From assembly GCF_940807255.1 (NCBI RefSeq), contig NZ_CALNWY010000017.1, positions 1-64,000 on the forward strand: a stretch of 64,000 nt of DNA. The letters run 5' to 3'. This document shows, piece by piece, positions 19,328 through 28,481 of the stretch. Source of the stretch: Mixta sp. Marseille-Q2659 (lineage in GTDB: Bacteria; Pseudomonadota; Gammaproteobacteria; Enterobacterales; Enterobacteriaceae). The notes under the pieces were generated by a model that made no database searches, was not told the DNA's origin, and worked only from the letters and a program-made list of their open reading frames with translations. Made by a program: the position numbers and the translations under genes. Every line of letters begins with the position of its first letter. Position 1 is the first letter of the stretch.

Positions 19328-19675
19328 TCACGCACCCCACACCACAACAGTTCCATAAATCGCATAAACCAACAGTGCAACAACAATAGCCAGCTGTAAC
19401 AGCAGGCGCCATGCCAGAGGTTTAATGTAATCCGTCAATATCTGCCACATGCCGATCCAGCCGTGAATAACGGTGGAAAACAGCGTCAGCAGCGTAAAGA
19501 CCTTGGTAAAGGAAGAGGCGAAGAAGGCGCGCCAGATATCGTAAGTCAGAGTATCTGACACAATAATGAAGCCGAGGATATATAAGGTGTAGAGCGTAAT
19601 GAGGATTGCAGTAGCACGCAGCAGCAGCCAGTCCTGCACGCCATTGCGCCCCAGAGCAGTAGCATTGCTTACCAT
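19328..19675 (-). CDS. sdhD: Succinate dehydrogenase membrane anchor SdhD
   Basis: SdhD (115 residues, equal to E. coli) is one of two membrane anchors that bind haem b and ubiquinone. Three hydrophobic helices are visible. The haem ligand H71 lies in [14 protein letters not shown] chose ATG 19675 ([12 protein letters not shown]), which aligns with E. coli; it overlaps the end of sdhC by 7 bp (ATGGTAA), so the two are translationally coupled. Confidence 0.97.
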   Translation of the reverse strand: MVSNATALGRNGVQDWLLLRATAILITLYTLYILGFIIVSDTLTYDIWRAFFASSFTKVFTLLTLFSTVIHGWIGMWQILTDYIKPLAWRLLLQLAIVVALLVYAIYGTVVVWGA

Positions 19676-20058
19676 ACGAGGACTCCAGCCAGAATTGAAA
19701 GCACGACAGTAATACCAAAACCGATACGCGCAGAGCTGTTGCCTACGCGCTGTGTTTCTGCCAGATAACCGAAGTCCATCAACATATGGCGGAAACCACC
19801 AATGGTATGCCAGGCTAGCGCAGTAAGGATGCCCCACATAATGAACTTAGCAAAAAAGCTGTTCATTACGGCGGTTGCCTGTTGGAAGCCTTCGGGAGAG
19901 GAGAGCGAGAGACCCAGTAGCCAGAGCAGAATACCGACGGCTACAAAACTAATGACGCCGGAAACGCGGTGGAGAATGGACGCTATTGCAGTAACGGGAA
20001 ACCGGATCGTAGTGAGATCCAAGTTGACAGGTCTTTGTTTTTTCACGGTTTTGCCCAC
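19669..20058 (-). CDS. sdhC: Succinate dehydrogenase cytochrome b556 subunit SdhC
   Basis: SdhC (129 residues) is the other membrane anchor of complex II. The conserved [12 protein letters not shown]-terminus, three membrane helices and the haem ligand H84 ([13 protein letters not shown]) are present. The start is GTG (GTGGGCAAAACC); a second in-frame GTG four codons later is possible. An AGGAGG-like sequence lies rather far upstream, so the exact start is less certain than the gene. Confidence 0.96.
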   Translation of the reverse strand: MGKTVKKQRPVNLDLTTIRFPVTAIASILHRVSGVISFVAVGILLWLLGLSLSSPEGFQQATAVMNSFFAKFIMWGILTALAWHTIGGFRHMLMDFGYLAETQRVGNSSARIGFGITVVLSILAGVLVW

Positions 20059-20277
20059 ACAGCTTTTCTTATTTTGCTTCCTCCGGGCCTGAAGGTGGAA
20101 AGCCTTAGGGGGACTTTTTCACCGGCACCATTACAGCAACATCCAGTGTTAATTGAAGCGGTAAAACGCTGGGTGGCTCCTGGTGTCAGGGTATTCCGGA
20201 GACCTGGCGGCAGTATAGGACGATCACATTCTCATTACAATTCCTCTACAAACGCTTTAGCAAGATTTAAGTGGAAC

Positions 20278-20293
20278 AGTGATCCACCTCACG
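20278..20293. promoter_or_regulatory. Candidate CRP site for sdhC
   Basis: AGTGATCCACCTCACG keeps both GTGA and TCAC half-sites with the correct 6-bp spacer. It is 220 bp upstream of the sdhC start. CRP activation of sdhC is established in E. coli. Confidence 0.6.
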
Positions 20294-20310
20294 ATTTTCA
20301 TATTTTAAAC

Positions 20311-20323
20311 AAATTTAATTAAC
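20311..20323. promoter_or_regulatory. Candidate ArcA box near sdhC
   Basis: On the minus strand GTTAATTAAATTT matches the first eleven positions of the ArcA consensus GTTAATTAAATG. The second half-repeat is shifted, so affinity is uncertain. ArcA represses sdh in E. coli. Confidence 0.4.
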
Positions 20324-20681
20324 TGATTTGACAATAGTTCAACAATTCAGTTACAAACTAACGCACAAAAGTCCTATGATGCGCAAAAGTTATGGGGATA
20401 CACTTTCCCCTAAACTCAAGTTATGTAACAGTATTGAAATAAAATGCTAAACGCATCAGGTTATTAATTAAGATTCATAATGACCAGAACGGATCTTTAA
20501 CAACCACAGAACGCATTAGCATCGTGGCTGCCGGAAACTTTCCGACCGCGCCCGTCACTCTGTACCCTGCACGCAAAACATGTCACAGAGCTGATAGTCT
20601 GCAATTACTTCACGCAATTCGCAGCATGATGGTAATTTCGGTGTCAAAGATCCTACAAATATGGCGCTAAGGAGACTGTAA

Positions 20682-21965
20682 ATGACTGATAAAAAAGTGA
20701 CGCTCACCCTGGACGGTGAAGCTCCTGTTGAGCTGGACGTGCTACAAGGCACGCTGGGTCAGGACGTTGTTGATGTCCGAAGCCTGGGCTCAAAGGGTCT
20801 GTTTACGTTTGACCCTGGTTTTACCTCTACTGCGTCCTGCGAATCCAAAATCACCTATATTGATGGTGATGAAGGCATTTTGCTCCATCGCGGCTACCCG
20901 ATTGATCAACTCGCCACTCACTCAAACTACCTGGAAGTCTGCTATATCCTGCTGAACGGCGAAGCACCGACGCCAGAACAGTTTGAAGAATTCCGCACCA
21001 CGGTTACGCGCCATACCATGATTCATGAGCAGATTACCCGTCTGTTCCACGGTTTCCGTCGCGACTCCCATCCGATGGCGGTGATGTGTGGCGTTACCGG
21101 CGCGCTGGCGGCGTTCTACCATGACTCGCTGGACGTGAATATTGAGCGTCACCGTGAGATCGCGGCTTTCCGTCTGCTCTCTAAGATGCCGACCGTGGCC
21201 GCCATGTGTTACAAATACTCTATCGGCCAGCCGTTTGTTTACCCGCGCAACGATCTCTCCTATGCCGGTAATTTCCTGCATATGATGTTCGCCACGCCGT
21301 GCGAAGAGTATAAGGTTAACCCGATTCTGGAACGCGCAATGGATCGTATTCTGATCCTGCATGCTGACCACGAGCAGAACGCCTCTACTTCTACCGTCCG
21401 TACCGCGGGTTCTTCCGGCGCTAACCCGTTCGCCTGTATCGCAGCAGGTATCGCTTCGCTGTGGGGACCGGCGCACGGCGGCGCGAACGAAGCCTGCCTG
21501 CGCATGCTGGAAGAGATCAGCCATAAAGATCATATTCCAGAATTCGTAAGACGCGCGAAAGATAAAAATGACTCTTTCCGCCTGATGGGCTTTGGCCATC
21601 GCGTCTATAAAAACTACGATCCGCGCGCAACCGTGATGCGTGATACCTGTCATGAAGTGTTAAATGAACTGGGTATGAAGGATGATCTGCTGGAAGTGGC
21701 GATGGAGCTGGAACATATTGCGCTCAACGATCCCTATTTCATTGAACGCAAACTCTATCCGAACGTCGATTTCTACTCTGGCATTATTCTGAAAGCGATG
21801 GGCATCCCCTCTTCCATGTTCACCGTGATTTTCGCCATGGCGCGTACCGTTGGCTGGATTGCACACTGGAAAGAGATGCACGACGAAGGCATGAAAATTG
21901 CCCGTCCGCGTCAGCTCTACACCGGTTACGATCAGCGTGAGTTTGAATCTAAGCTGCCGAAGTAA
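20682..21965 (+). CDS. gltA: Type II citrate synthase
   Basis: GltA (427 residues, E. coli length) condenses oxaloacetate and acetyl-CoA. Catalytic residues are H265 ([11 protein letters not shown]), H306 ([13 protein letters not shown]) and D363 (NVDFYSG), counted with the initiator Met. The N-terminal domain typical of the hexameric, NADH-inhibited Gram-negative enzyme is present. The ATG follows AAGGAGACTGTAA. A bidirectional terminator ends the gene. Confidence 0.99.
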   Translation: MTDKKVTLTLDGEAPVELDVLQGTLGQDVVDVRSLGSKGLFTFDPGFTSTASCESKITYIDGDEGILLHRGYPIDQLATHSNYLEVCYILLNGEAPTPEQFEEFRTTVTRHTMIHEQITRLFHGFRRDSHPMAVMCGVTGALAAFYHDSLDVNIERHREIAAFRLLSKMPTVAAMCYKYSIGQPFVYPRNDLSYAGNFLHMMFATPCEEYKVNPILERAMDRILILHADHEQNASTSTVRTAGSSGANPFACIAAGIASLWGPAHGGANEACLRMLEEISHKDHIPEFVRRAKDKNDSFRLMGFGHRVYKNYDPRATVMRDTCHEVLNELGMKDDLLEVAMELEHIALNDPYFIERKLYPNVDFYSGIILKAMGIPSSMFTVIFAMARTVGWIAHWKEMHDEGMKIARPRQLYTGYDQREFESKLPK

Positions 21966-21977
21966 ATATCGGATAGC

Positions 21978-22003
21978 AAAAAAGGGCCTGCGGGCCCTTT
22001 TTT
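21978..22003. terminator. Bidirectional terminator between gltA and nei
   Basis: An A6 run, the stem GGGCC/GGCCC with a 4-nt loop, and a T6 run lie between the convergent gltA and nei stops. It works on paper in both directions. Confidence 0.92.
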
Positions 22004-22018
22004 ATTAGCCAGTGTTAA

Positions 22019-22807
22019 CTATTTCTGGCAGCCGGGACACCAGTAAAAGGGCCGGGAGGAAAGCGTGGTTTTTTCGATGATGCCGCCGCAACGTTCGCAG
22101 GCTTTTCCGGCGCGATGAAAAACTTTAAAGGTAAATGCCGCGCCGTGATGGGCGCTTTTCATGGTGCCGCGCATACGATAAGAGTGGCGTGGGATCGCCA
22201 GCATAGCCTGAACCAGGCGCTGGAGCTGCGTCTCGGTCAAATCCTGCGCCCGATGCTGCGGCGCCAGCCCGGCTTCCCATAAAACTTCCACCCGCAGATA
22301 GTTACCTAAACCGGCCAGAAACGCCTGATCGAGCAGCAGGCCGCTGAACTGGCGACGGCGAAAACGCGGTGAAAGCAGACGTTCTTGCACCGCTTCCTCA
22401 GTCAGCTGCATATCCAGCACGTCAGGGCCGATGCGCTGGAGGAAAGGATGCGCCGCCAGCGTATCGCTGTTGTGCATCTCAATATCCGACGCGCTGTACA
22501 GCAAAATCGTCTGATCGGCACAGGCGAGCCGCACGCGCAGCACGCGCTGCGTGACGGGTTCGCTGCCGGTTTTCACCACGCGCCAGACGCCATACAGTTG
22601 GTTATGGCTGTAAAGCGTCAGTCCGTTGGAAAAGTGCGTAAGCAGCGCTTTCCCACGGGTTTCAATGGCGGTAACCGTCTCGCCGAGTAAGGCGTTTTCA
22701 TAGGTTTTAAGCTGCGGAAAGGCAAACCAGACATTCGTTAATGGTTTGCCGACAATGGCTTCTTCCAGCCGATCCGCCGCCCGGCGGATCTCTGGTCCTT
22801 CTGGCAT
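22019..22807 (-). CDS. nei: Endonuclease VIII, DNA glycosylase/AP lyase
   Basis: Nei (262 residues) removes oxidised pyrimidines and cuts the abasic site. The catalytic N-terminus [11 protein letters not shown] (P2, E3) is intact, and a C-terminal zinc finger CERCG...CPGC is present. It follows pcp by 12 bp, at the end of the 5-oxoproline gene group; in E. coli nei likewise sits downstream of pxpA. The link to 5-oxoproline is positional only. Confidence 0.97.
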   Translation of the reverse strand: MPEGPEIRRAADRLEEAIVGKPLTNVWFAFPQLKTYENALLGETVTAIETRGKALLTHFSNGLTLYSHNQLYGVWRVVKTGSEPVTQRVLRVRLACADQTILLYSASDIEMHNSDTLAAHPFLQRIGPDVLDMQLTEEAVQERLLSPRFRRRQFSGLLLDQAFLAGLGNYLRVEVLWEAGLAPQHRAQDLTETQLQRLVQAMLAIPRHSYRMRGTMKSAHHGAAFTFKVFHRAGKACERCGGIIEKTTLSSRPFYWCPGCQK

Positions 22808-22819
22808 ACGAATATCCTG

Positions 22820-23467
22820 TTAGTGCGTTGCGCCGCCAACCAGGCGCAGATCCTGTTCAGTACGAAGTGCAATGGTAATCGCCATTTCCAGCGCCAGAAT
22901 GACGGTTTGTGCCGCCATGCTGGGACTGCCGGGATGGTTTATTGCCTGCTCCGGCAGATAAGGAATATGAATAAAACCGCCGCGCACGGCATTATCCTGC
23001 TGGGCAAGACGATGCAGCAGGCCGTACATCACATGGTTGCAAACATAGGTGCCAGCCGTTTGCGATACCGAAGCAGGAATACCCGCTTCCCGAATGCCTT
23101 CCACAATCGCCTTAATCGGCAAGGAAGAGAAATAGGCCGCCGGGCCGCCAGGAATAATCGGTTCATCAATCGGCTGATTGCCGTTGTTGTCCGGGATGCG
23201 CGCATCGTTAATATTGATGCCGACGCGCTCGACGGTAATATCCGCGCGTCCGCCCGCCTGCCCCACCGCAATGACCAGCTCCGGTTGCAGCGCTTCCATC
23301 TCCGCATAGAGCGTAGTCAGCGCATCGCCAAAGGCGCAGGGCAGTTCTTTTGCCACTACTTTATAGCCGCATAACATGCGCTCATGCAGCTGACGAACGG
23401 CTTCCCATGAAGGATTGATCTGCTCGCCGCCGAACGGTTCAAACGCGGTAATCAGTACATTTTTCAT
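22820..23467 (-). CDS. pcp: Pyrrolidone-carboxylate peptidase (pyroglutamyl peptidase I)
   Basis: Pcp (215 residues, peptidase family C15) removes N-terminal pyroglutamate (5-oxoproline) from peptides in the cytoplasm. The opening [21 protein letters not shown] is the family signature. The catalytic Cys lies in [14 protein letters not shown] and the His in [12 protein letters not shown]. coli K-12 lacks pcp. Here it ends a run of 5-oxoproline genes and starts 7 bp after the DUF979 stop, which suggests it feeds 5-oxoproline to PxpABC. Confidence 0.95.
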   Translation of the reverse strand: MKNVLITAFEPFGGEQINPSWEAVRQLHERMLCGYKVVAKELPCAFGDALTTLYAEMEALQPELVIAVGQAGGRADITVERVGININDARIPDNNGNQPIDEPIIPGGPAAYFSSLPIKAIVEGIREAGIPASVSQTAGTYVCNHVMYGLLHRLAQQDNAVRGGFIHIPYLPEQAINHPGSPSMAAQTVILALEMAITIALRTEQDLRLVGGATH

Positions 23468-23474
23468 TTTCGCC

Positions 23475-24491
23475 TCACAGGAACATCAAAAAATAGAGCA
23501 AAAATATGTTCACAATTAACAGTAGCACGCCGGTTGGCGTCTGCGCCTTGATGACCGCATTACGATCCGGCAGTTCCAGCAGCGCCGCCGGGACGATATT
23601 GAAATTAGCCGCCATTGGCGTCATTAGTGTGCCGCAATAACCGGAGAACATGCCAATCGCGGCCATCACCGCCGGATTGCCGCCGTGCTGAAGCACCAGA
23701 ACCGGAATGCCGATACCGGCGACAACGATAGGAAACGCGGCAAAGGCGTTGCCCATGATCATCGTCAGCAGCGCCATGCCAACCACAAATACCGCGACGG
23801 CGATAAAGCGGTTATCGACCGCCAGATACTGCTCCGTCAGGTGTGCAATGGCGCTGCCGACGCCTGCGGTGGTAAACAGCAGGCCAAGCGTGGCGAGGAT
23901 TTGCGGCAAAATAAATGCCCAGCCGATAGAATCCAGCAGCCGGCGTGTTTCCTGTAATGACTGGGTCGGACGCTCGCGGCTCATTTTTAGTGCGACCAGC
24001 CAGCCCACCAGACAGCCGAGCGTCATGGAAAAGAGCGTCACCAGCGTGGAATGGTTGCCTGCGCCGAATACCGCCAGTTCCAGTCCGGGAATATGATTAA
24101 ACGCCAGCACGCCCGCAACCGTGACCAGCGGAATAGCCAGCGCCGGTAAAAACAGGCGGTTGCCGAGACGGCTGGCGCTCTGCTGCCGCTCAGATTCGCT
24201 GCGCTGGTGATAGCTTCCCAAACGCACGCCGCCGAAACCGGCGATCAGCGCCATCGCTACGACCAATATGCCGACCAGAATATGCAGACTGCGCGTGCCT
24301 TCCGCGCCGGAGCCGGTAAGCTGCTCCGCCAGCCGGTACGCCCAGTCACCGATAAGGAACATCAGCCCGTACAGTCCCCAAAACAGACCGGTTGTGAGCC
24401 GTCGCGGATTTGCCTTATCGCGCCACGACAGCAGCGCCACCACCAGCAGAATGAGTCCGGCCAGATAAAACAGATATTGTTGCTGAAACAT
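23475..24491 (-). CDS. DUF979 membrane protein, putative 5-oxoproline transporter component
   Basis: This 338-residue polytopic protein has about ten hydrophobic helices (first at about 5-22, last at the C-terminus [18 protein letters not shown]). It belongs to the DUF979 family, always paired with DUF969. The start overlaps the DUF969 stop, so the two are probably made together. Its place between pxpA and pcp supports a role in uptake of 5-oxoproline or pyroglutamyl peptides. That role is inference; I know of no direct assay. Confidence 0.8.
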   Translation of the reverse strand: MFQQQYLFYLAGLILLVVALLSWRDKANPRRLTTGLFWGLYGLMFLIGDWAYRLAEQLTGSGAEGTRSLHILVGILVVAMALIAGFGGVRLGSYHQRSESERQQSASRLGNRLFLPALAIPLVTVAGVLAFNHIPGLELAVFGAGNHSTLVTLFSMTLGCLVGWLVALKMSRERPTQSLQETRRLLDSIGWAFILPQILATLGLLFTTAGVGSAIAHLTEQYLAVDNRFIAVAVFVVGMALLTMIMGNAFAAFPIVVAGIGIPVLVLQHGGNPAVMAAIGMFSGYCGTLMTPMAANFNIVPAALLELPDRNAVIKAQTPTGVLLLIVNIFLLYFLMFL

Positions 24492-25219
24492 TAGCGGCCT
24501 CCTTTTTGCTGGAGCGCCGCCTGATTCAGCGCGCTGATTTCTGCCGCCAGCTTTTTATCCAGTCGACGCAGACGAAGGGAGTGAATAATAAAGGCACTAA
24601 TCGCGGTAGGAATGCCCCACAGCGCAATATGCAACGGCTCAGTATGAATACCGCCGGACTCCAGCATAAAGTTGTGCATAAAGATGATCGCGCCGAAAGC
24701 GACAAAAATGTCTTCGCCGAAGAACAGGCCGACATTATCCGTGGCAGCGGACATGGCGCGCAGACGGTAGCGTACCGATTCCGGCAGTTCGCCGTAACGG
24801 TTCTCCGTAGCGCCTTCCGCCATTGGCGCCAGCAGCGGGCGCACCATCTGTGGATGTCCGCCAAGGCTGGTCAGACCCAGCGCCGCCGTGGCTTCACGTA
24901 CCAGTAAATAGACGATTAACAGACGCCCCGCCGTCGCGGTTTTAATAGTGGCAATCCACGCCTGCGCACGCTCTTTTAAACCATGACGCTCCAGCAGGCC
25001 GATAACCGCCAGCGGCAACAGCAGAATGAAAGGCAGGTTGCGCGTGTTAAGAAAGCCGGAACCCAGCTTTTCCAGAATATCGCCCAGCGGCATATGCGCC
25101 GCCACGCCGGTCACCAACCCTGAAATAATGACCACCAGCACCGGATTAAAGCGCAGTAAAAAGCCGATAATAATGGCTGCGATGCCCAGTAAGGGCCAAA
25201 GATTTACCAAAGGCTGCAT
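24491..25219 (-). CDS. DUF969 membrane protein, putative 5-oxoproline transporter component
   Basis: This 242-residue membrane protein begins MQPLVNLWPLLGIAAIIIGFLLRFNPVLVVIISGL, with two helices in the first 40 residues and several more after that. It is the DUF969 partner of the DUF979 protein; the pair may form a two-component permease related to C4-dicarboxylate or amino-acid carriers. It lies 44 bp after pxpA, across a hairpin, and overlaps the next gene by one base. Confidence 0.8.
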   Translation of the reverse strand: MQPLVNLWPLLGIAAIIIGFLLRFNPVLVVIISGLVTGVAAHMPLGDILEKLGSGFLNTRNLPFILLLPLAVIGLLERHGLKERAQAWIATIKTATAGRLLIVYLLVREATAALGLTSLGGHPQMVRPLLAPMAEGATENRYGELPESVRYRLRAMSAATDNVGLFFGEDIFVAFGAIIFMHNFMLESGGIHTEPLHIALWGIPTAISAFIIHSLRLRRLDKKLAAEISALNQAALQQKGGR

Positions 25220-25235
25220 AAATTTTCCTTATAAG

Positions 25236-25257
25236 AACCCCGACGTCAGTCGGGGTT
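25236..25257 (-). other. Hairpin between pxpA and DUF969
   Basis: A perfect 9-bp stem AACCCCGAC/GTCGGGGTT with a 4-nt loop fills the gap between pxpA and the DUF969 gene. No T-run follows on the minus strand. It may reduce read-through or stabilise the upstream message. Confidence 0.5.
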
Positions 25258-25263
25258 AAAATG

Positions 25264-26004
25264 TCAGGCTACGCTGCTGACTAAAATTTGCTGCGCGGCG
25301 AAAGCGTCACGCAGGCGGCGGGCAAAGGCCAGCGCATGGGGACCATCGCCATGCAGGCAAACGGTCTGCGCACGCAGTGCAACCCGTTCGCCCGTCACGC
25401 TGGCGACTGTGCCATGCTGAACCATTTCTAATGTACGAGAAATGGCCTGTTTTTCTTCTTCAATCATCGCGCCGGGTTGGCCACGCGGCACCAGCGAGCC
25501 GTCGGTCTGATAACCCCGATCGGCAAAAACTTCTTCACGTGTCTGCAAGCCGTAATGACGGGCGGCGCGAATCGATTCGCTGCCCGCCAGGCCAACCAGC
25601 AGCAGGCCAGCATCAATGGCCTTTACCGCACGGGCGATGGCATCCGCCAGCCCAGCATCGCGCGCCGCCTGGTTATAGAGCATGCCGTGCGGCTTAACGT
25701 GCGTGAGCTTGCCGCCCTCGCTTTCCGTAATGGCTTTCAGTGCGCCGATTTGATACAGCACCTGCGCATAAACGGTTTCCGATGGAAGCTGCATGGCGCT
25801 GCGGCCAAAATTTTCCCGATCGGGAAAGGAGGGATGCGCGCCAATTGCCACGCCATACTCCAGCGCCCAGCGTACTGACTGCAACATAGTTTGCGCATCG
25901 CCCGCATGGAAACCGCAGGCGATATTGGCTGAACTGACCAGCTGCAACAGTTCACGATCGCTGCCGCAGCCTTCGCCTAAATCCGCGTTTAAATCAATTT
26001 TCAT
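25264..26004 (-). CDS. pxpA: 5-Oxoprolinase subunit A
   Basis: PxpA (246 residues, LamB/YcsF family) is one of three subunits of the ATP-dependent 5-oxoprolinase that converts 5-oxoproline to glutamate. The start at 26004 gives [19 protein letters not shown], the family N-terminus; a longer in-frame start would add 60 residues that overlap pxpC and look like noise. Motifs [19 protein letters not shown] and KPHGMLYN are present. It overlaps the pxpC stop by 11 bp. Confidence 0.96.
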   Translation of the reverse strand: MKIDLNADLGEGCGSDRELLQLVSSANIACGFHAGDAQTMLQSVRWALEYGVAIGAHPSFPDRENFGRSAMQLPSETVYAQVLYQIGALKAITESEGGKLTHVKPHGMLYNQAARDAGLADAIARAVKAIDAGLLLVGLAGSESIRAARHYGLQTREEVFADRGYQTDGSLVPRGQPGAMIEEEKQAISRTLEMVQHGTVASVTGERVALRAQTVCLHGDGPHALAFARRLRDAFAAQQILVSSVA

Positions 26005-26926
26005 TTTCCAGTCCCCATGCCATGCGGTCGAGAACCCGCTGCTGCTGCTGTTTCGCCTGCAGCGCTTCCTCCAGCGTACAGTGAATAAAATGGATCGGTT
26101 CGCCGAGGCGGATTTGCGCCAGATGATAAAGATCCGCTTCAATAACGCAGGCGATACGCGGATAGCCGCCGGTGGTCTGCGCATCGGCCATCAGCACAAT
26201 CGGCTGACCGCTGTGTGGAACCTGAATCACGCCGGGCAACAGGCCGTGCGACAGTAGCTCGCGCTGACTATTGCGCGCCAGCGGCCTTCCCTGCAGGCGG
26301 TAGCCCATCCGATTACTTTGCGGATCAAGCCGCCAGGAAACGCGCCAGAACGCTTCCTGAGATTCCCGCGCAAACTCATGGTATTCCGGCCCCGGCAGCG
26401 CGCGCAGCCGGTTGCCCCACAGCAGCTGACGTACACCTGCGGGCTGGCTGAAGGTTCGCGTCGGCGCGGCCAGCGGCAGCACATCGCCATCCTGCAGACG
26501 CCTTCCCTGCCAGCCGCCAAATTCCGCATTAATATCGGTGCTACAGGAGCCAAGCAGCGGTTCAATCGCGAAGCCGCCGTTGATTGCCAGATAACTGCGC
26601 ATGCCGCGTACCGGCATTGCCAGCGTCAAGCGCTGTCCTTTTTTGACCGGTAGCCGCCAGCCGGTCCAGACCGGACGACCGTCCAAATCAGCGTTGCAGC
26701 CAGCACCGGTCAGGGCAAACCAGCCGTCACGCTCAAACTCGGCACAAAACTGACCTAAGGTAATCTCCAGTACCGCCTGCTGCTGTGGATTTCCTACCAG
26801 CAGATTCGCCGTACGCATCGCCGGTTCATCCAGCGCGCCGCCGCTGCTGATGCCGAACTGCCGCCAGCCGCCGCGTCCGCCGTCCTGAAGCGTGGTGTTC
26901 ATACCGGCACGGATAATTTTCAGCAT
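25994..26926 (-). CDS. pxpC: 5-Oxoprolinase subunit C
   Basis: PxpC (310 residues, KipA/allophanate hydrolase subunit 2-like) works with PxpA and PxpB. It begins [27 protein letters not shown], typical of the family, and contains the [20 protein letters not shown] region. Its start overlaps the end of pxpB by 7 bp. Confidence 0.96.
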   Translation of the reverse strand: MLKIIRAGMNTTLQDGGRGGWRQFGISSGGALDEPAMRTANLLVGNPQQQAVLEITLGQFCAEFERDGWFALTGAGCNADLDGRPVWTGWRLPVKKGQRLTLAMPVRGMRSYLAINGGFAIEPLLGSCSTDINAEFGGWQGRRLQDGDVLPLAAPTRTFSQPAGVRQLLWGNRLRALPGPEYHEFARESQEAFWRVSWRLDPQSNRMGYRLQGRPLARNSQRELLSHGLLPGVIQVPHSGQPIVLMADAQTTGGYPRIACVIEADLYHLAQIRLGEPIHFIHCTLEEALQAKQQQQRVLDRMAWGLENEN

Positions 26927-27576
26927 ACGCCCTCCTTCTGCGGCACAAAACGTACGCGATCGCCCGGTTGCAGTAATGTTGGTGGCTGGTGTTGCGGATT
27001 GAATAACGGCAATGTGGTGCGGCCCAGCAGTTGCCAGCCGCCGGGCGAAGCCAGCGGATAGATGCCGGTTTGACTACCGCCGATGCCGACCGTCCCCGCT
27101 GGCACCAGCACGCGTGGTGTGCTGCGGCGCGGCGTATGCAGACGCTCATCCAGCCCGCCCAGATAGGGGAATCCCGGTTTAAAGCCGATAAAGTAAACCA
27201 CATACTCTGCGGCCGAGTGCGCCTCGACCACCTGCTGCGGCGTCATCTGACAGTGACGTGCGACCTCATCCAAATCAGGCCCCGCCTCGCCGCCATATAT
27301 CACCGGAATGGCGACATCGCGCGATTCCGGCACGACAGCTTCGCTCTCTTCCCACCAGGTTTGCAGGCGCTCAATAGCGTCCAGCGCCTGATGCTGCGGA
27401 TCGCTCAGAATAACCGTGAGGTTATTCATTCCAGGAATCGCTTCCAGTACCTGCGGGTAATCGCGCAGACGTTGAGTCAATCCCCAAATTCGCTGCTGGC
27501 TGAGCAGTGAAACAGGCGGTTCCAGCTCAAGCACGACCGCGCGTTCCCCCAGTAGGTAACAACGTGCCCTTTGCAA
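26920..27576 (-). CDS. pxpB: 5-Oxoprolinase subunit B
   Basis: PxpB (218 residues, KipI-like) is the third 5-oxoprolinase subunit. I place the start at a TTG (27576) because AGGAGG lies 6 bp upstream and the protein then begins [21 protein letters not shown] with exactly the E. coli length. An ATG 14 codons further upstream is possible but lies before this ribosome-binding site. The motifs [14 protein letters not shown] and [16 protein letters not shown] are intact. It is the first gene of the 5-oxoproline group. Confidence 0.95.
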   Translation of the reverse strand: MQRARCYLLGERAVVLELEPPVSLLSQQRIWGLTQRLRDYPQVLEAIPGMNNLTVILSDPQHQALDAIERLQTWWEESEAVVPESRDVAIPVIYGGEAGPDLDEVARHCQMTPQQVVEAHSAAEYVVYFIGFKPGFPYLGGLDERLHTPRRSTPRVLVPAGTVGIGGSQTGIYPLASPGGWQLLGRTTLPLFNPQHQPPTLLQPGDRVRFVPQKEGVC

Positions 27577-27591
27577 AATTCGCCTCCTGTT

Positions 27592-27606
27592 ATAACCCCT
27601 GGTTAT
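27592..27606. promoter_or_regulatory. Palindrome just upstream of pxpB
   Basis: ATAACC-CCT-GGTTAT is a perfect inverted repeat 16 bp upstream of the pxpB start. It lies where an operator would control the 5-oxoproline genes. The regulator is unknown. Confidence 0.35.
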
Positions 27607-27734
27607 GATCTTATTCATTTCGAACAGATAGTTATGCGGGGATGCAGCAGGCGTGTCAACCGCTTTTGCGTGAGTTTATAATAGGAAATTAACGGCAGGC
27701 GGCTGCCCGCCGTCGGATAAACAGGCGAGGAAAA

Positions 27735-28477
27735 TCAGGCTGGATTATTAATATCGATAAAGGTGACATCCAGTGAATGATGCGCCGCCAGCCATTCCCC
27801 CAGCGCGCGAATACCGCCGCGTTCGGTGGCATGGTGACCGGCAGCAAAAAAGTGAATGCCGTTTTCTCGCGCGCTGTGGATGGTCTGTTCGGAGACCTCG
27901 CCGGTAATAAACGCGTCGACGCCAAAGGCCGCCGCGCTGTCGATAAAGCCCTGGCCGCCACCACTGCACCAGGCGATGCGCCGGATCTGCTGTGGAGCAT
28001 TATCGCCGCAGTGTAAGGTTCACGCCCCAGTACCGCCGCGATACGTTGCGCCAGCGCCTCGCCGCTCAGGCTCTCCGCCAGTTCGCCCCAGGGCACCAGC
28101 GGTTGCACTTCGCCCTGTACGTTAATGCTCAGCGCCTGCGCCAGCTGTGCGTTGTTGCCCAGTTGCGGATGCGCATCGAGCGGTAAATGCCAGCCGTAAA
28201 GGTTAATATCATTTGCCAGCAGCGTACGCAGACGGCGACGCTTCATGCCTTTAATCGCTGGCGCTTCGTTTTTCCAGAAGTAGCCATGATGCACCATCAC
28301 CGCATCCGCCTGTAGCCGTACCGCTTCATCCAGCAGCGCCTGACAGGCGGTGACGCCGGTGACGATTTTCCTCACCTCGTCGCGTCCCTCAACCTGTAAG
28401 CCATTCGGCGCATAGTCGCTGAACGCGGCGCTGTTAAGCTGTTGGTTAACGATCTGCTCCAGTTCAAAATTGTTCAT
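27735..28477 (-). pseudogene. ybgI: Nif3/DUF34 family metal-binding protein YbgI, frameshifted
   Basis: The first 153 or so residues (MNNFELEQIVNQQLNSAAFSDYAPN to VLGREP) match E. coli YbgI. The matching frame is then lost: the remainder, beginning LHCGDNAPQQI and including AWCSGGGQGFIDSA and the metal site GHHATERGG, continues in another frame to the TGA at 27735. One base is missing between 28016 and 28017, in the third position of the Pro codon. Read straight through, the frame gives a 262-residue protein with a nonsense Arg/Pro-rich tail. Both halves are otherwise well conserved, so the lesion is recent or is a sequencing error. The gene lies 4 bp after phrB. Confidence 0.9.
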
Positions 28478-28481
28478 TCAC

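Larger units (their letters stand above)
20059..20681. promoter_or_regulatory. Divergent sdhC/gltA control region
   Basis: This 623-bp gap separates the two divergent TCA-cycle transcripts. In E. coli it holds CRP- and ArcA-controlled promoters for both. A good CRP-like site and an ArcA-like box are listed separately. No open frame longer than noise is present. The gltA ribosome-binding site is AAGGAG ending 9 bp before its ATG. Confidence 0.7.

Noticed and set aside
26005-26184. 60-residue N-terminal extension of pxpA
   Set aside because: It lies inside pxpC, is Arg/Ser-rich, and the family start [12 protein letters not shown] is at 26004.
28016-28017. Programmed ribosomal frameshift in ybgI
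   Set aside because: There is no slippery sequence or downstream structure at the junction, and YbgI is made without frameshifting in E. coli.
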